A stretch of DNA of 64,000 nucleotides from Melastoma dodecandrum (Eukaryota > Streptophyta > Magnoliopsida > Myrtales > Melastomataceae), in NCBI GenBank assembly GCA_029817715.1, contig JARUPY010000064.1, forward strand, positions 1 through 64,000. Reading direction: 5' to 3'. The notes beneath the pieces were generated by a model that was not told the origin of the DNA, did no database searches, and worked only from the letters and a program-made list of their open reading frames with translations. Shown piece after piece: positions 10,057-19,053 of the stretch. Numbering within the stretch: the stretch's first letter is position 1; each line of letters opens with the position of its first letter. The translations under genes were made by a program, and so were the position numbers.

Positions 10057-11001
10057 TCCCGCTGGTCGACATCGCCCGACGGGGCCCACCCCCGCCGTCG
10101 GAAGGCCCTCGACGAGGCCCTGCGGACCTCCGGCTTCGTGCTGGTCACCGGCCACGGCGTTCCCGACGAGGGGTGCCGCGCGGCCCGGGCGGCCGCGGCG
10201 CGAGTTCTTCGCCCTGCCCGCGGCGGTCAAGCAGCGGTACGCCGTCGCGGTCGGCGGGCACGGCTACCTCGGGCCCGGCGCCGAGGCGAACGCCGCCGCC
10301 GAGGGGGTGGCCGGGCCGCCGGACCTCAAGGACGTCGTGGACCGTGGGCGCCGACGCCCCCGCCGGCGACCCCGAGGTCGACGCGGTGTGGTTCGCGCCG
10401 AACCTGTGGCCCGCCGAGGTCCCGGCGCTGCAGCGCGAGCTCGAGGCGCACATGACGCGGATGCGCGCGGTCGCGGACACGCTGCTCGCGATCGGCGCCG
10501 TCGGGATGGGCCTGCCCGCCGACCACTTCACCCGGCACACCCGGCACCCGAGCTACACCCTCAACGTCAACCGCTACCCGCCGCTGACCGAGGTCGGGGC
10601 GCCCGCGGCGGACCAGTTCCGCATCGGGCCGCACACCGACTTCGGCACGTTCACGGTGCTCGACCGGGAGCCCGGCGCGGGCGGGCCTGCAGGTGGACGC
10701 CGACGGCACGTGGGTGGACGCCCCGTACGTCGAGGGCGCCTTCACGATCAACGTCGGCGACCTGCTCTCCCGCTGGACCGGGGAGCGCTGGCGGTCCACC
10801 CGGCACCCGGGTGCTGCCACCGCAGGCGTCGGCGCCCACGAGGACCTCGTCAGCCTCGTCTTCTTCTACGAGCTGGACCCGCACACCGTCGTCGAGTCCC
10901 TCGGCCCGCCCGTCGGGCACACCGCCGCGCCGCCCGTCCGGGCCGCGGACTACCTGGCGGACAAGCTCGCCGCCATCACCGTCACGCAGGAGGCACCATG
11001 A
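10053..11001 (+). CDS. 2-oxoglutarate/Fe(II) dioxygenase, isopenicillin-N-synthase family
   Basis: It starts at GTG 10053 (VIPLVDIAR), overlapping the deaminase stop. The N-terminal DIOX_N part has LDEALRTSGFVLVTGHGVPDE and EFFALPAAVKQRY. The catalytic jelly roll has GPHTDFGTFTVL (His and Asp iron ligands), GGLQVDADGTWVDAP, INVGDLLSRWTGERWRSTRHR (the distal His ligand) and SLVFFYELDPHTVV. Length, about 315 codons, is normal for non-haem plant and fungal-type dioxygenases. Frames change near 10085, 10175, 10340, 10680 and 10810. Fungal thymine-7-hydroxylase belongs to the same fold group, so oxidation of the methyl group of thymine or of another pyrimidine is a reasonable guess given the neighbours. 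It ends in an ATGA overlap with the permease. Confidence 0.8.
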
Positions 11002-12416
11002 CGGTCACCGAGGAAACCGGCGGACGTCGTCGTCCGGGAGGGAGTGTACGGCGACAAGGTCGTCGCCCGTGGAGCCCGGGGGCGCCGAGTTCATCCCGCT
11101 CGCCGATCGACACGGCCGCCCGCGCCAGCTGTTCTGGACGTGGTGCTCGCCCAACCTGGAGTTCGCGACGATCTTCGTCGGCGTGCTCGCCGTCGGGGCC
11201 TTCTCGCTGGGCTTCTGGGGCGCGTTCCTCGGCATCCTCGTCGGGACGGCCCCTCGGCTCGCTGACGCACGGGCTTGCTCTCGGCCCGCGGTCCGGCGGC
11301 CGGGGTGCCGATGATGGTGCTGTCGCGGCTCGGGTTCGGCTTCACCGGCAACGCGCTGCCGGCCGGGCTGAACGGCCGTGGTCGGCGGCATCGGCTGGTT
11401 CGCGGTCAACAGCGTGTCCGGGCGCTCGCGCTCTCGACCCTCACCGGGATGCCGGGCTGGGTGTCACTGCTGATCGTCGCGGTGGTGCAGATCGCGGTGG
11501 CGCTGCTCGGACACAACCTCATCCACGGCTTCGAGAAGGTCGTGCTCCCGTGCTCGCGGTGGTCTTCGCGATCACCTCGGTCGTCATCCTGACGCAGCGT
11601 CGACCCGTCGTTCGTGCCCACCGGCGGGCAGCCCGCCGGGACGCTCGCGGGCTTCCTGCTGACCGTCGGCGCCACGTTCGGCTACCGCCGCCGGCTGGAA
11701 CCCCTACGCCGCCGACTACACCCGGTACCTGCCCGCCGACGCGAGCCCGCGGGCGGTCGGCTGGGCCGCCGGCCTCGGCGTGTTCGTGCCGTGTCAGGTG
11801 CTGGAGACCGTCGGCGCGGCGTCCGCGACCATCGGCGGGATCGGCGGCGGCGCGCTCGACGACCCGACCGGCGTGTTCACCGGCACCTGCCGGGCTGGCT
11901 CGCCGCGCTCACCCTGCTCTGCATCGCCGTCGGGGCGGTCGCCGCCAACGCGATCAACATCTACTCCGGGTCGATGTCGTTCGTCGCGCTCGGCATCAGG
12001 CTACCCCGCTGACCCTGCGCCGGGCGCTCGCGGTCGGCTATCTTCGGGGTGCTCGGGTTCGTCGTCGCCCTGTTCGGCCTCGCCGACGCCGGCCACGCCT
12101 ACGAGGACTTCCTGCTGATCATCGCCTACTGGATCGGACCGTGGCTCGCGGTTCGTGTTCGTCGACCGGTGGCTGCGCCGCGGCGCGGGCGAGGAGCTGC
12201 TGTTCGACAACGTCGTACCGCAAACCACGCCGGCCCCATCGCGATGCTCGCCGGGATCGTGGTGTCGATCGTGCTGTTCGCCAACCAGGACGTCCTTCAC
12301 CGGTGTGGTCGCCGTCCGCGGTCCCGCAGGTCGGCGACATCGCCTTCGAGGTCGGCTTCGTCGTCTCGGCGGCGATCTACTGGGCGATGCGCCGGGGGGC
12401 GAGGACCGGGGCGTGA
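10998..12416 (+). CDS. NCS1-family cytosine permease
   Basis: This is a cation-coupled nucleobase importer with about 12 helices. Key segments are RQLFWTWCSPNLEFATIFVG, GTALGSLTHGLLSARGP, GVPMMVLSRLGFGFTGNALPAGLN, GIGWFAVNSVSG, GHNLIHGFEKVVLPVLAVV, WNPYAADYTRYLP, VAANAINIYSGSMSF and LLIIAYWIGPWLAV. They match the CodB-like branch closely. Length, about 470 codons, is normal. Frames change near 11070, 11245, 11385, 11550, 11700, 11885, 12005 and 12040. It is the third gene of the deaminase cluster and would supply the base on which the other two act. A strong hairpin follows. Confidence 0.85.
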   Translation: MTVTEETGGRRRPGGSVRRQGRRPWSPGAPSSSRSPIDTAARASCSGRGARPTWSSRRSSSACSPSGPSRWASGARSSASSSGRPLGSLTHGLALGPRSGGRGADDGAVAARVRLHRQRAAGRAERPWSAASAGSRSTACPGARALDPHRDAGLGVTADRRGGADRGGAARTQPHPRLREGRAPVLAVVFAITSVVILTQRRPVVRAHRRAARRDARGLPADRRRHVRLPPPAGTPTPPTTPGTCPPTRARGRSAGPPASACSCRVRCWRPSARRPRPSAGSAAARSTTRPACSPAPAGLARRAHPALHRRRGGRRQRDQHLLRVDVVRRARHQATPLTLRRALAVGYLRGARVRRRPVRPRRRRPRLRGLPADHRLLDRTVARGSCSSTGGCAAARARSCCSTTSYRKPRRPHRDARRDRGVDRAVRQPGRPSPVWSPSAVPQVGDIAFEVGFVVSAAIYWAMRRGARTGA

Positions 12417-12420
12417 TCAT

Positions 12421-12469
12421 CGAGCACCCTCGGTGGTCCGCCGGGTAGGCCGACCAACGAGGGTGCTCG
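12421..12469 (+). terminator. strong hairpin after the permease gene
   Basis: CGAGCACCCTCG (12421-12432) pairs perfectly with 12458-12469, with a further GGTC/GACC pair inside. There is no T tract, as is usual in actinomycetes. It lies 4 bases after the permease stop. Confidence 0.7.
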
Positions 12470-12546
12470 CTCGTCGCCCGCCCCTCTTGGCAACCACCCG
12501 CACGGCCGGGCAGGTTGTGCCGGGGTCGCGGCGACGAGGGAGTCGG

Positions 12547-14066
12547 ATGGACGAGAGCATCGGGGCGTGGGTCGCCCGCCGGGCCGAGCGCTCGCCGGAC
12601 GCGGTCGCCCTCGTCGAACGGGCCCACCGGGCGGCGCACCACCTACGCCGAGCTCGACGACCGCGTCGCCGCCCGCGCCGCCGACCTCGCCGGGCTGGGC
12701 GTCGCGACGGGCGACCGGGTGGCGCTGCTCGGGGAGAACTCGTGCGCCTACCTCGAGTGGCTCTTCGCACTGGCCCGGCTCGGGGCGATCGCGGTGCCCG
12801 TGAAACATGCGGCTCGCACCGGCCGAGGTGGCCTTCGTGCTGGCCGACTCCGGGGCCGCGCTCCTGGTCCGGTCGGCGGCGTTCACCGCGCTCGGCGACG
12901 CGGCCGTCGCCGAACTCGACGCGCCGCCCGAGCTGGTGGACCTGGCCACCGAACCCGGCCCGGTCCGGCGTCGGGAAGGGGAACCGGGACCCGGGCGGGG
13001 CGGCGAGCCCTGCGTGATCATGTACACCTCGGGCACCACCGGCCGCCCCAAGGGCGCGGTGCTGACGCACGACAACATGCTGTGGAACGCGGTCAACCTG
13101 TGCGTCGCCGGCCCGGGGATCGCCTCGACCGACGTGACGGTCGCGGCCGCCCCGCTGTTCCACATCGGCGCGCTCGGGCTCTCGGCGCTGCCGGTGCTCT
13201 ACGCGGGCGGGACGGTGGTCGTCGTGCCGGCCTTCGACCCGGTCGGCTTCCTCGACCTCCTGGCCCGCGAGGGCGTGACCACGCAGTTCCTCGTCCCCGC
13301 GATGTGGGCGGCGCTCACCCGCGTGCCCGACCTCGGCGAACGGTCCTTCCCCGCCCTGCGCTGGGCGATCTCGGGCGGGGCGCCGTGCCCCGTCCGTCGT
13401 CATCGAGCGCTTCCTCGCACTCGGCTGGACCTTCACCGAGGGCTTCGGCATGACGGAGCTCTCGCCCGCCGCCCTCTTCCTCGACGCGGCCGACGTGGTG
13501 ACGCACGCGGGGTCGGTCGGGCGGCCGTTCCTGCACGTCGACGCGCGGCTGGTCGGTCCCGACGACGAGCTCGTCGCGCCGGGCGAGGTCGGGGAACTGG
13601 TGCTGCGCGGCCCGACCGTGTTCGCCGGCTACTGGAACCGCCCGGAGGAGACCGCCGCGGTGATGCGCGGGGGCTGGTTCCACTCGGGCGACCTCGGCGT
13701 GCGGGACGACGACGGGTTCGTCACGCTCGTCGACCGGAAAGAAGGACATGATCATCACCGGGAGGGGAGAACGTGTACCCGGTCGAGGTGGAGCAGGTGC
13801 TGCACCGCCATCCCGCGGTCTCCGACGTCGCCGTCATCGGCGTGGGCGACCCGCGGTGGGGCGAGTCGGTGGTGGCGGTCGTCGTCGCCGACGGGACGGT
13901 GACCGCCGAGGAGCTGATCGCGTTCGCCCGCGAGCGGATCGCGCACTTCAAGGCGCCGCGACGGGTGGAGTTCGTCGCGGAGCTGCCGCGCAACGCGACC
14001 GGGAAGCTGCTCAAGCGGGTGCTGCGCGAGCAGTTCGCCGGGTCGGCCGCGGCGGTGGCCCGATGA
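12547..14066 (+). CDS. AMP-dependent fatty-acyl/aryl-CoA ligase
   Basis: It starts at ATG 12547 (MDESIGAWVARRAERSPDAVAL). The motifs are complete: TTYAELDDRVAARA, IMYTSGTTGRPKGAVLTHDNM (adenylate-binding P-loop), PLFHIGALGLSALPVLYAGG, the A5 motif TEGFGMTELSP, GWFHSGDLGVRDDDGFVTLVDR (ribose-binding Asp), DMIITGGENVYPVEVE and LPRNATGKLLKRVLRE with the catalytic lysine. Length is 506 codons. Frames change near 12630, 12805, 13390, 13740 and 13770. Its stop overlaps the start of the acyl-CoA dehydrogenase by 4 bases, so the two make a coupled activation/oxidation pair in beta-oxidation of some carboxylic acid. Confidence 0.87.
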
Positions 14067-15225
14067 CGGCGACGGTGGCGCCCACCAGCCCCTGGGAGAC
14101 CGGGGAGCGCCGGGAGCTGCGCGCGCTCGTCCGGCGGTTCACCGAGCGCGAGATCGTCCCGCACCTCGAGCAGTGGGAGGACGCGGGCGCCCTGCCCCGC
14201 GAGCTGCACCGTCGGGCCGGGGAGCTGGGGCTGCTCGCGCTCGGGTTCCCCGAGGCGGCGGGCGGGGAGGGCGGCCACCTCGACAGCGCGACCGTCACCG
14301 AGGAGCTGATCCTCGCGGGCGGGTCGAGCGGGCTGGTCGCCGGGCCTGTTCACCCACGGCATCGCCGCCCCGCACATCGCGCTGCACGGCTCCCCCGACC
14401 TGGTCGACCGGTTCGTCCGGCCCACGCTGCGCGGCGAGCTCATCGGCTCGCTCGGCATCACCGAGCCCGGCACCGGCTCCGACGTCGCGGGCATCACCAC
14501 CCGCGCCGTCCGGGACGGCGACCACTACGTGGTGACCGGCGCCAAGACCTTCATCACCTCCGGTACCCGCGCCGACTTCGTGACGACGGCGGTGCGCACC
14601 GGCGGCCCCGGGCACCGCGGGGTCTCGCTGCTGGTCATCGAGACCGACCGGCCCGGGGTGCACCGCACCGCGCTGCGCAAGATGGGCTGGCACTGCTCGG
14701 ACACGGCGACGATCTCGCTCGACGAGGTGCGGGTGCCGGCCGCGCACCTGGTCGGGCCCGGAGGGCAGCGGGTTCCGGCAGATCATGGAGCGGTTCGGCT
14801 CCGAGCGGCTCTCGCTCGCGGTGCAGGCGTACGCGACCGCGCAGCGGTGCGTGGAGCTGACGATCGCCTGGGCGCGGCAGCGCGAGACGTTCGGCGCGCC
14901 CCTGGCGTCACGCCAGGTCGTCCGGCACCGCATCGCGCAGATGGCCCGGCGGGCCACCGTCGCGCGGACCTACGTGCGGGACGTGTTTCCTGCGCTGGGA
15001 GGCGGCGAGGACGTCGTCACGGAGCTCGCGATGGCGAAGAACCAGGCCGTGGAGGCGTGCGACTGGGTGGTCGACCAGGCCGTCCAGCTCCACGGCGGCG
15101 CCGGGTACCTGCACGGGGTCGAGGTCGAGCGGCACTACCGCGACGCCCGCATCCTCGGCATCGGCGGCGGGACGAACGAGATCATGGACGAGGTCATCGC
15201 GGCCCGGCTGGGCCTCGACGGCTGA
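14063..15225 (+). CDS. acyl-CoA dehydrogenase
   Basis: This FAD enzyme oxidises acyl-CoA to 2-enoyl-CoA. It has the N-terminal helical domain (RRELRALVRRFTEREIVPHLEQWE), the middle domain with IGSLGITEPGTGSDVAGI and VTGAKTFITSG, and the C-terminal bundle with AWARQRETFGAPLASRQVVRH, QLHGGAGYLHGVEVERHYRD and ILGIGGGTNEIMDEVIA. The catalytic base position falls in the C-terminal part, but its exact residue is uncertain. Length is 387 codons. Frames change near 14345, 14765 and 14990. It is translationally coupled to the ligase upstream, so it should act on the ligase product. Confidence 0.88.
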
Positions 15226-15240
15226 GGGGCGACCCGGCGC

Positions 15241-15306
15241 CGCCGCGAGGGTGACGCCACGCAGGCCGGCGGCCCCGCAGCCATGCCCCACGTCACCCTC
15301 GCGGCG
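15241..15306. terminator. hairpin with perfect 16-base arms, member of a repeat family
   Basis: CGCCGCGAGGGTGACG (15241-15256) and its exact reverse complement (15291-15306) enclose a 34-base loop. It lies 15 bases after the acyl-CoA dehydrogenase and can end that transcript. Its ends and its GCCCCACGTCACCCTCGCGG part resemble the three units at 41929-42215, so it may be a dispersed element as well as a terminator. Confidence 0.6.
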
Positions 15307-15360
15307 GGCCCCCCGCATGATCGATGTGCACACGGCGGACGAATGGGTACACCCGGACCC

Positions 15361-15480
15361 ATGACCGAGCCGCAGGACGACACCGTCCGGAGCCTGATCG
15401 CACAGGCCCGCGAGGAGATCCTCGACGACCAGACCGAATCCGCCGAGAAGCGCACCCAGGAAGCGGCGGAAGTAACCTAA
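15361..15480 (+). CDS. small hypothetical protein, 39 residues
   Basis: ATG 15361 opens a short, highly charged frame (MTEPQDDTVRSLIAQAREEI ... EKRTQEAAEVT) ending at TAA 15480. An in-frame ATG at 15343 would add six residues. The acidic, helix-like composition and its fit just before the membrane-protein gene favour a real product, but there is no motif and no clear ribosome site. Confidence 0.4.
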   Translation: MTEPQDDTVRSLIAQAREEILDDQTESAEKRTQEAAEVT

Positions 15481-15490
15481 CTTACGCGAT

Positions 15491-16081
15491 GTGAACAACC
15501 CGTTCGGTCCCGGCGAACCCGACCACTCCGCCCCCACCCAGGGGCCGCCCGGGTACGGTGTCCCGCCGCCCGGGTACGGCACCCCGATGCCGGAACCGTC
15601 GTCGGTGCGGACGGCGTTCCTGCTCTGGTGTGCTGCCCTCGCCCTGTACGTCGTCGGGCAGCTGCTGGGCGTGCTCTTCCCGCCGTCGGCCCAGGACTAC
15701 GCCGCCTACTTCGACAGCCTCGGCCTCCCGCCCGAGACCCCAGCGGCAGGCGATGGCGAACATCGGCTCCGCGACGACCATCGCCTCCGTCGTCGGCCTC
15801 GTCGTCACCGTGGTGCTCGCGGGCCTCTTCCTCTGGTTCGGGCTCCGCGTGCGCGCGGGCGCGAACTGGGCCCGGATCACCACGGCGATCCTGGCCGGGA
15901 TCGGCATCCTGTTCTCGCTCGGCGGCGCCGTCACCTCGCTCGTCGCCCCGGTGCCCGTGGCCGCCGGAGGCGTCCCGACGATCCTCCAGCTCGTCACCGC
16001 GGTCCTGCTGATCGGCTACCTGGTCCTGCTGTTCCGGAAGCCGTCGGGCGAGTACTTCGCGGCCCGCGCGTCCCGCGGTGA
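15491..16081 (+). CDS. small four-helix membrane protein with Pro/Gly-rich cytoplasmic head
   Basis: It starts at GTG 15491 (VNNPFGPGEPDHSAPTQGPP). About 35 residues rich in Pro, Gly and Tyr precede four membrane spans: FLLWCAALALYVVGQLLGVL, ATTIASVVGLVVTVVLAGLF, ITTAILAGIGILFSLGGAVT and ILQLVTAVLLIGYLVLLF. This layout is common among unnamed actinobacterial membrane proteins. Frames change near 15745, and the true stop is unsure because the reading frame of the last helix runs on into metY; TGA 16081 in the other frame is the likeliest end. No function can be assigned. Confidence 0.55.
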   Translation: MNNPFGPGEPDHSAPTQGPPGYGVPPPGYGTPMPEPSSVRTAFLLWCAALALYVVGQLLGVLFPPSAQDYAAYFDSLGLPPETPAAGDGEHRLRDDHRLRRRPRRHRGARGPLPLVRAPRARGRELGPDHHGDPGRDRHPVLARRRRHLARRPGARGRRRRPDDPPARHRGPADRLPGPAVPEAVGRVLRGPRVPR

Positions 16082-16133
16082 CCGTGATCGATCCGCGCTG
16101 ACGGGCGCCGTCCGGGCGTGTAGAACGGCGGAC

Positions 16134-17434
16134 GTGGAGAACGCGGAACGACCCTGGGGCTTCGCCACGCGCGCGGTCCACGCCGGCGCGGTGCCCGACT
16201 CGTCGGTCGGCGCCCGCGCGGTCCCGATCTACCAGTCGACGAGCTTCGTCTTCGAGGACACCGCCGACGCGGCGAAACCTGTTCGCACTGCAGAAGTACG
16301 GCAACATCTACTCGCGGCTCGCCAACCCGACCGTCGCCTCGTTCGAGGAGCGCATCGCGAGCCTCGAGGGCGGCCTCGGCGCCGTTGCGACGGCGTCCGG
16401 GCTGGGCGCGCAGTACATCACCTTCGCGAGCCTCGTCGGCCAGGGCGACCACGTCGTCGCGTCCGCGAACCTCTACGGCGGTTCGATCACGCAGCTCGAC
16501 GTGACCCTGCGCCGGTTCGGCGTGGACACCACGTTCGTCGCGGGGGACGACCCGGAGGCGTTCCGCGCCGCCATCCGCCCGGAGACGCGGTTCGTCTTCG
16601 CCGAGGTGGTCAGCAACCCCTCCGGCGAGGTCGCCGACATCGAGGCGCTGGCCGATATCGCGCACGAGGCGAGGATCCCGCTGATCATCGACGCCACCAC
16701 GGCCACGCCGTACCTGTGCCGACCGATCGAGCACGGCGCGGACATCGTCATCCACTCGGCGACGAAGTTCCTCGGCGGGCACGGCACGACGCTGGGCGGC
16801 GTCGTCGTCGAGTCCGGCCGCTTCGATTGGGACAACGGCAACTTCCCGCAGATGACGGAGTCGATCCCGTCCTACGGCGGGCTCTCCTGGTGGGGGCAAC
16901 TTCCAGGAGTACGGGTTCCTCACGAAGCTGCGCAGCGAGCAGCTGCGCGACGTGGGCGCCTCGCTGTCCCCGCACTCGGCGTTCCTGCTGCTGCAGGGCG
17001 TGGAGACGCTGCCCCAGCGGATGGCCGCGCACGTCGCGAACGCCCAGCGGGTCGCGGAGTGGCTCGAGGCCGACGACCGCGTCGACTGGGTCCGCTACTC
17101 CGGCCTGCCGAGCCACCCGCACTACGAGCGCGCCCGCCACTACCTGCCGCAGGGCCCGGGCGCGGTGTTCGCCTTCGGGGTGAAGGGCGGCCGTGACGCG
17201 GGCCGACGCTTCATCGAGTCGGTGCAGCTGTGCAGCCACCTCGCGAACATCGGTGACGCGCGCACGCTCGTGCTCCACCCGGCGTCCACCACCCACCAGC
17301 AGCTCTCCGAGGACCAGCTGCGCGAGGGCGGCGTCCGGCCCGACCTGATCCGCATCAGCGTCGGCATCGAGGACGTCGACGACATCATCGCGGACCTCGA
17401 CCAGGCCCTCACCGTCGCCACGAAGGAGGCCTGA
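16134..17434 (+). CDS. metY: O-acetylhomoserine sulfhydrylase
   Basis: This PLP enzyme of the Cys/Met metabolism family makes homocysteine from O-acetylhomoserine and sulfide. It starts at GTG 16134 ([19 protein letters not shown]). It has [35 protein letters not shown], the PLP lysine in [19 protein letters not shown], and the C-terminal [20 protein letters not shown] and [20 protein letters not shown]. Length is 433 codons, normal for MetY. Frames change near 16278 and 16895. Its stop overlaps the start of the CoA-binding gene (TGATG), a pairing seen in other actinomycetes. Confidence 0.9.
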
Positions 17435-17904
17435 TGGGCTGGGACGGCCCCACCGCACTGGACCGGCAGCAGATCCTGCGGGACACGAGGACCGTCGCGA
17501 TGGTTCGGCGCCTCGGCCAACCCGGCCCGCGCGTCGAACTTCGTCGCCACCTACCTGCTCTCCAGCACCGACTTCGACGTCTACTTCGTCAACCCGAACG
17601 CCACCGAGATCCTCGGGAAGCCGGTGTGGCCGTCGCTGGCCGAGCTCCCCGTCGTCCCGACCTCGTCGACGTCTTCCGTCGCCCCGAGGACCTCGGCGGC
17701 GTGCTCGACGAGACGATCGCCGTCGGCGCGAGGACCTTCTGGCTGCAGTTCGGGCTCTACGACGAGGCCCTCGCCCACCGCGGCGAGGAGGCCGGGCTGA
17801 CGGTCGTGATGGACCGGTGCCTCAAGGTCGAGCACGCCCGGTTCCACGGGGGTCTGCACCTCGCGGGGTTCAACACGGGCGTCATCAGCGCCAAGCGCCG
17901 CTGA
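17434..17904 (+). CDS. CoA-binding (Rossmann) protein of the YccU type
   Basis: This small CoA_binding domain protein starts at ATG 17434 inside the metY stop. The beginning [24 protein letters not shown] has the glycine-rich turn once an extra T near 17505 is removed. The middle [24 protein letters not shown] and the end [42 protein letters not shown] match the family. The frame is wrong between about 17505 and 17650 and then restores itself. Length is 156 codons. The role is unknown; the tight link to metY suggests sulfur or acyl-CoA metabolism. Confidence 0.82.
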   Translation: MGWDGPTALDRQQILRDTRTVAMVRRLGQPGPRVELRRHLPALQHRLRRLLRQPERHRDPREAGVAVAGRAPRRPDLVDVFRRPEDLGGVLDETIAVGARTFWLQFGLYDEALAHRGEEAGLTVVMDRCLKVEHARFHGGLHLAGFNTGVISAKRR

Positions 17905-17907
17905 CTT

Positions 17908-17953
17908 CGAGTGCGGCGGGATGCGTCACGGGTGGCGCACTCCGCCGCACTCG
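17908..17953. terminator. hairpin between convergent genes
   Basis: CGAGTGCGGCGG (17908-17919) pairs with CCGCCGCACTCG (17942-17953), extended by TGCG/CGCA inside. It lies between the CoA-binding gene and the convergent membrane-protein gene and can end both transcripts. Confidence 0.65.
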
Positions 17954-17962
17954 CGCCGGCGA

Positions 17963-18383
17963 CTACACCCGGGCGCGGGCCGCGGGCAGGAACGCCCACA
18001 CGGCCACGGCGACGGCGCCGATCGTGAGGATCATGGCGCCGGGGACGTGGATCCAGAGCGTCGAGCGGCCGCCGTAGTACGCCTGCACGAACGAGAGCAC
18101 GAACACGAGCGCGGCGACGACGGCCGGCCAGAGGGCGGCGCCGCGGAGCCGCCACAGGGCGAAGGCGGCGATCATCGCGATGCCCGACAGCACGTGGAGG
18201 ACGATCGCCCCGGCCGCGTGGGAGGCCTCGAAGGCGTCGTTGACCGGACGGTTCACCAGCTCGCCCGCCGACAGGAACTGCCAGAGCAGGTTGACGACGG
18301 TCAGCACCGCGAAGACGCGGAAGGTCGTGAGGATCGGATCGGACGTCCGCTGCGCGGGCGCGGTGTCCCGTCGTGTGGGCCAT
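17963..18383 (-). CDS. small four-helix membrane protein, possibly DUF6220
   Basis: ATG 18383 gives MAHT; a one-base shift near 18370 then leads to a frame with four membrane spans: TFRVFAVLTVVNLLWQFLSA, AAGAIVLHVLSGIAMIAAFAL, LWPAVVAALVFVLSFVQAYY and IHVPGAMILTIGAVAVAVWAF. The size (about 138 residues) and the NRPVNDAFEASHAAGA loop recall DUF6220-type proteins, but this is a tentative match. The gene faces the CoA-binding gene and is divergent from the GNAT gene. Confidence 0.6.
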
Positions 18384-18459
18384 CGGTGGGTTCCCCCTCG
18401 TCGTATGAACGCAGTCGCATACCCCGGAGATTCGCGACCAAGACACTTGAAAGGACAAT

Positions 18460-18969
18460 ATGACGCCGACCGCGCTGGCACGGTGTGAGTTCGGTAAGCA
18501 TCGGGTGACGCTGCGTCGGGCACGGGTGTCCGACGTCCCCGCGCTCGCGGCGCTCTTCGGCGCCGACCCGGTGTCCGCGGCCCGCGGCGACTCGGGCGAG
18601 GGCGACCTCACCGACTACGAGCAGGCGTTCGCGACGGTCGACGCCGACCCCGCGCACCTGCTGGTGGTGGCGTGCGAGGGCAGCGAGGACACCGCCGGTC
18701 CGGTCGTCGGGACCCTCCAGCTCTCGTTCCTGCCCGGCCTCGCGCGCCGCGGGGCGTGGCGCGGCCAGATCGAGGCCGTGCAGGTCGCGGCGTCGGAGCG
18801 CGGCCGTGGCCTCGGCGGCTGGATGATCGGGTGGGCGGTCGCCGAGTCCCGACGACGGGGCTGCGGACTCGTGCAGCTCACGAGCGCGGTCGAGCGGGTC
18901 GACGCGCACCGGTTCTACGAGCGGCTCGGCTTCACCGCGAGCCACGTGGGGTTCAAGCTCACCTTCTGA
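18460..18969 (+). CDS. GNAT family N-acetyltransferase
   Basis: An intact frame of 169 residues. RVTLRRARVSDVPALAALFG is the first strand and helix of the GNAT fold. IEAVQVAASERGRGLGGWMI carries the acetyl-CoA pyrophosphate loop (RGRGLGG). AHRFYERLGFTASHVGFKLTF is the usual C-terminal motif B. AAAGGA precedes the ATG by 5 bases. The substrate is not evident. It is divergent from the membrane gene and lies 84 bases before hrpA. Confidence 0.88.
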   Translation: MTPTALARCEFGKHRVTLRRARVSDVPALAALFGADPVSAARGDSGEGDLTDYEQAFATVDADPAHLLVVACEGSEDTAGPVVGTLQLSFLPGLARRGAWRGQIEAVQVAASERGRGLGGWMIGWAVAESRRRGCGLVQLTSAVERVDAHRFYERLGFTASHVGFKLTF

Positions 18970-19053
18970 CCCGTCGTCGGGAAAGCACTCGCGCGGCGGG
19001 GGACAATGGAGAGTCGGCAACCCCAGCAGCACCTCATCGACCCCGGGACCGGA

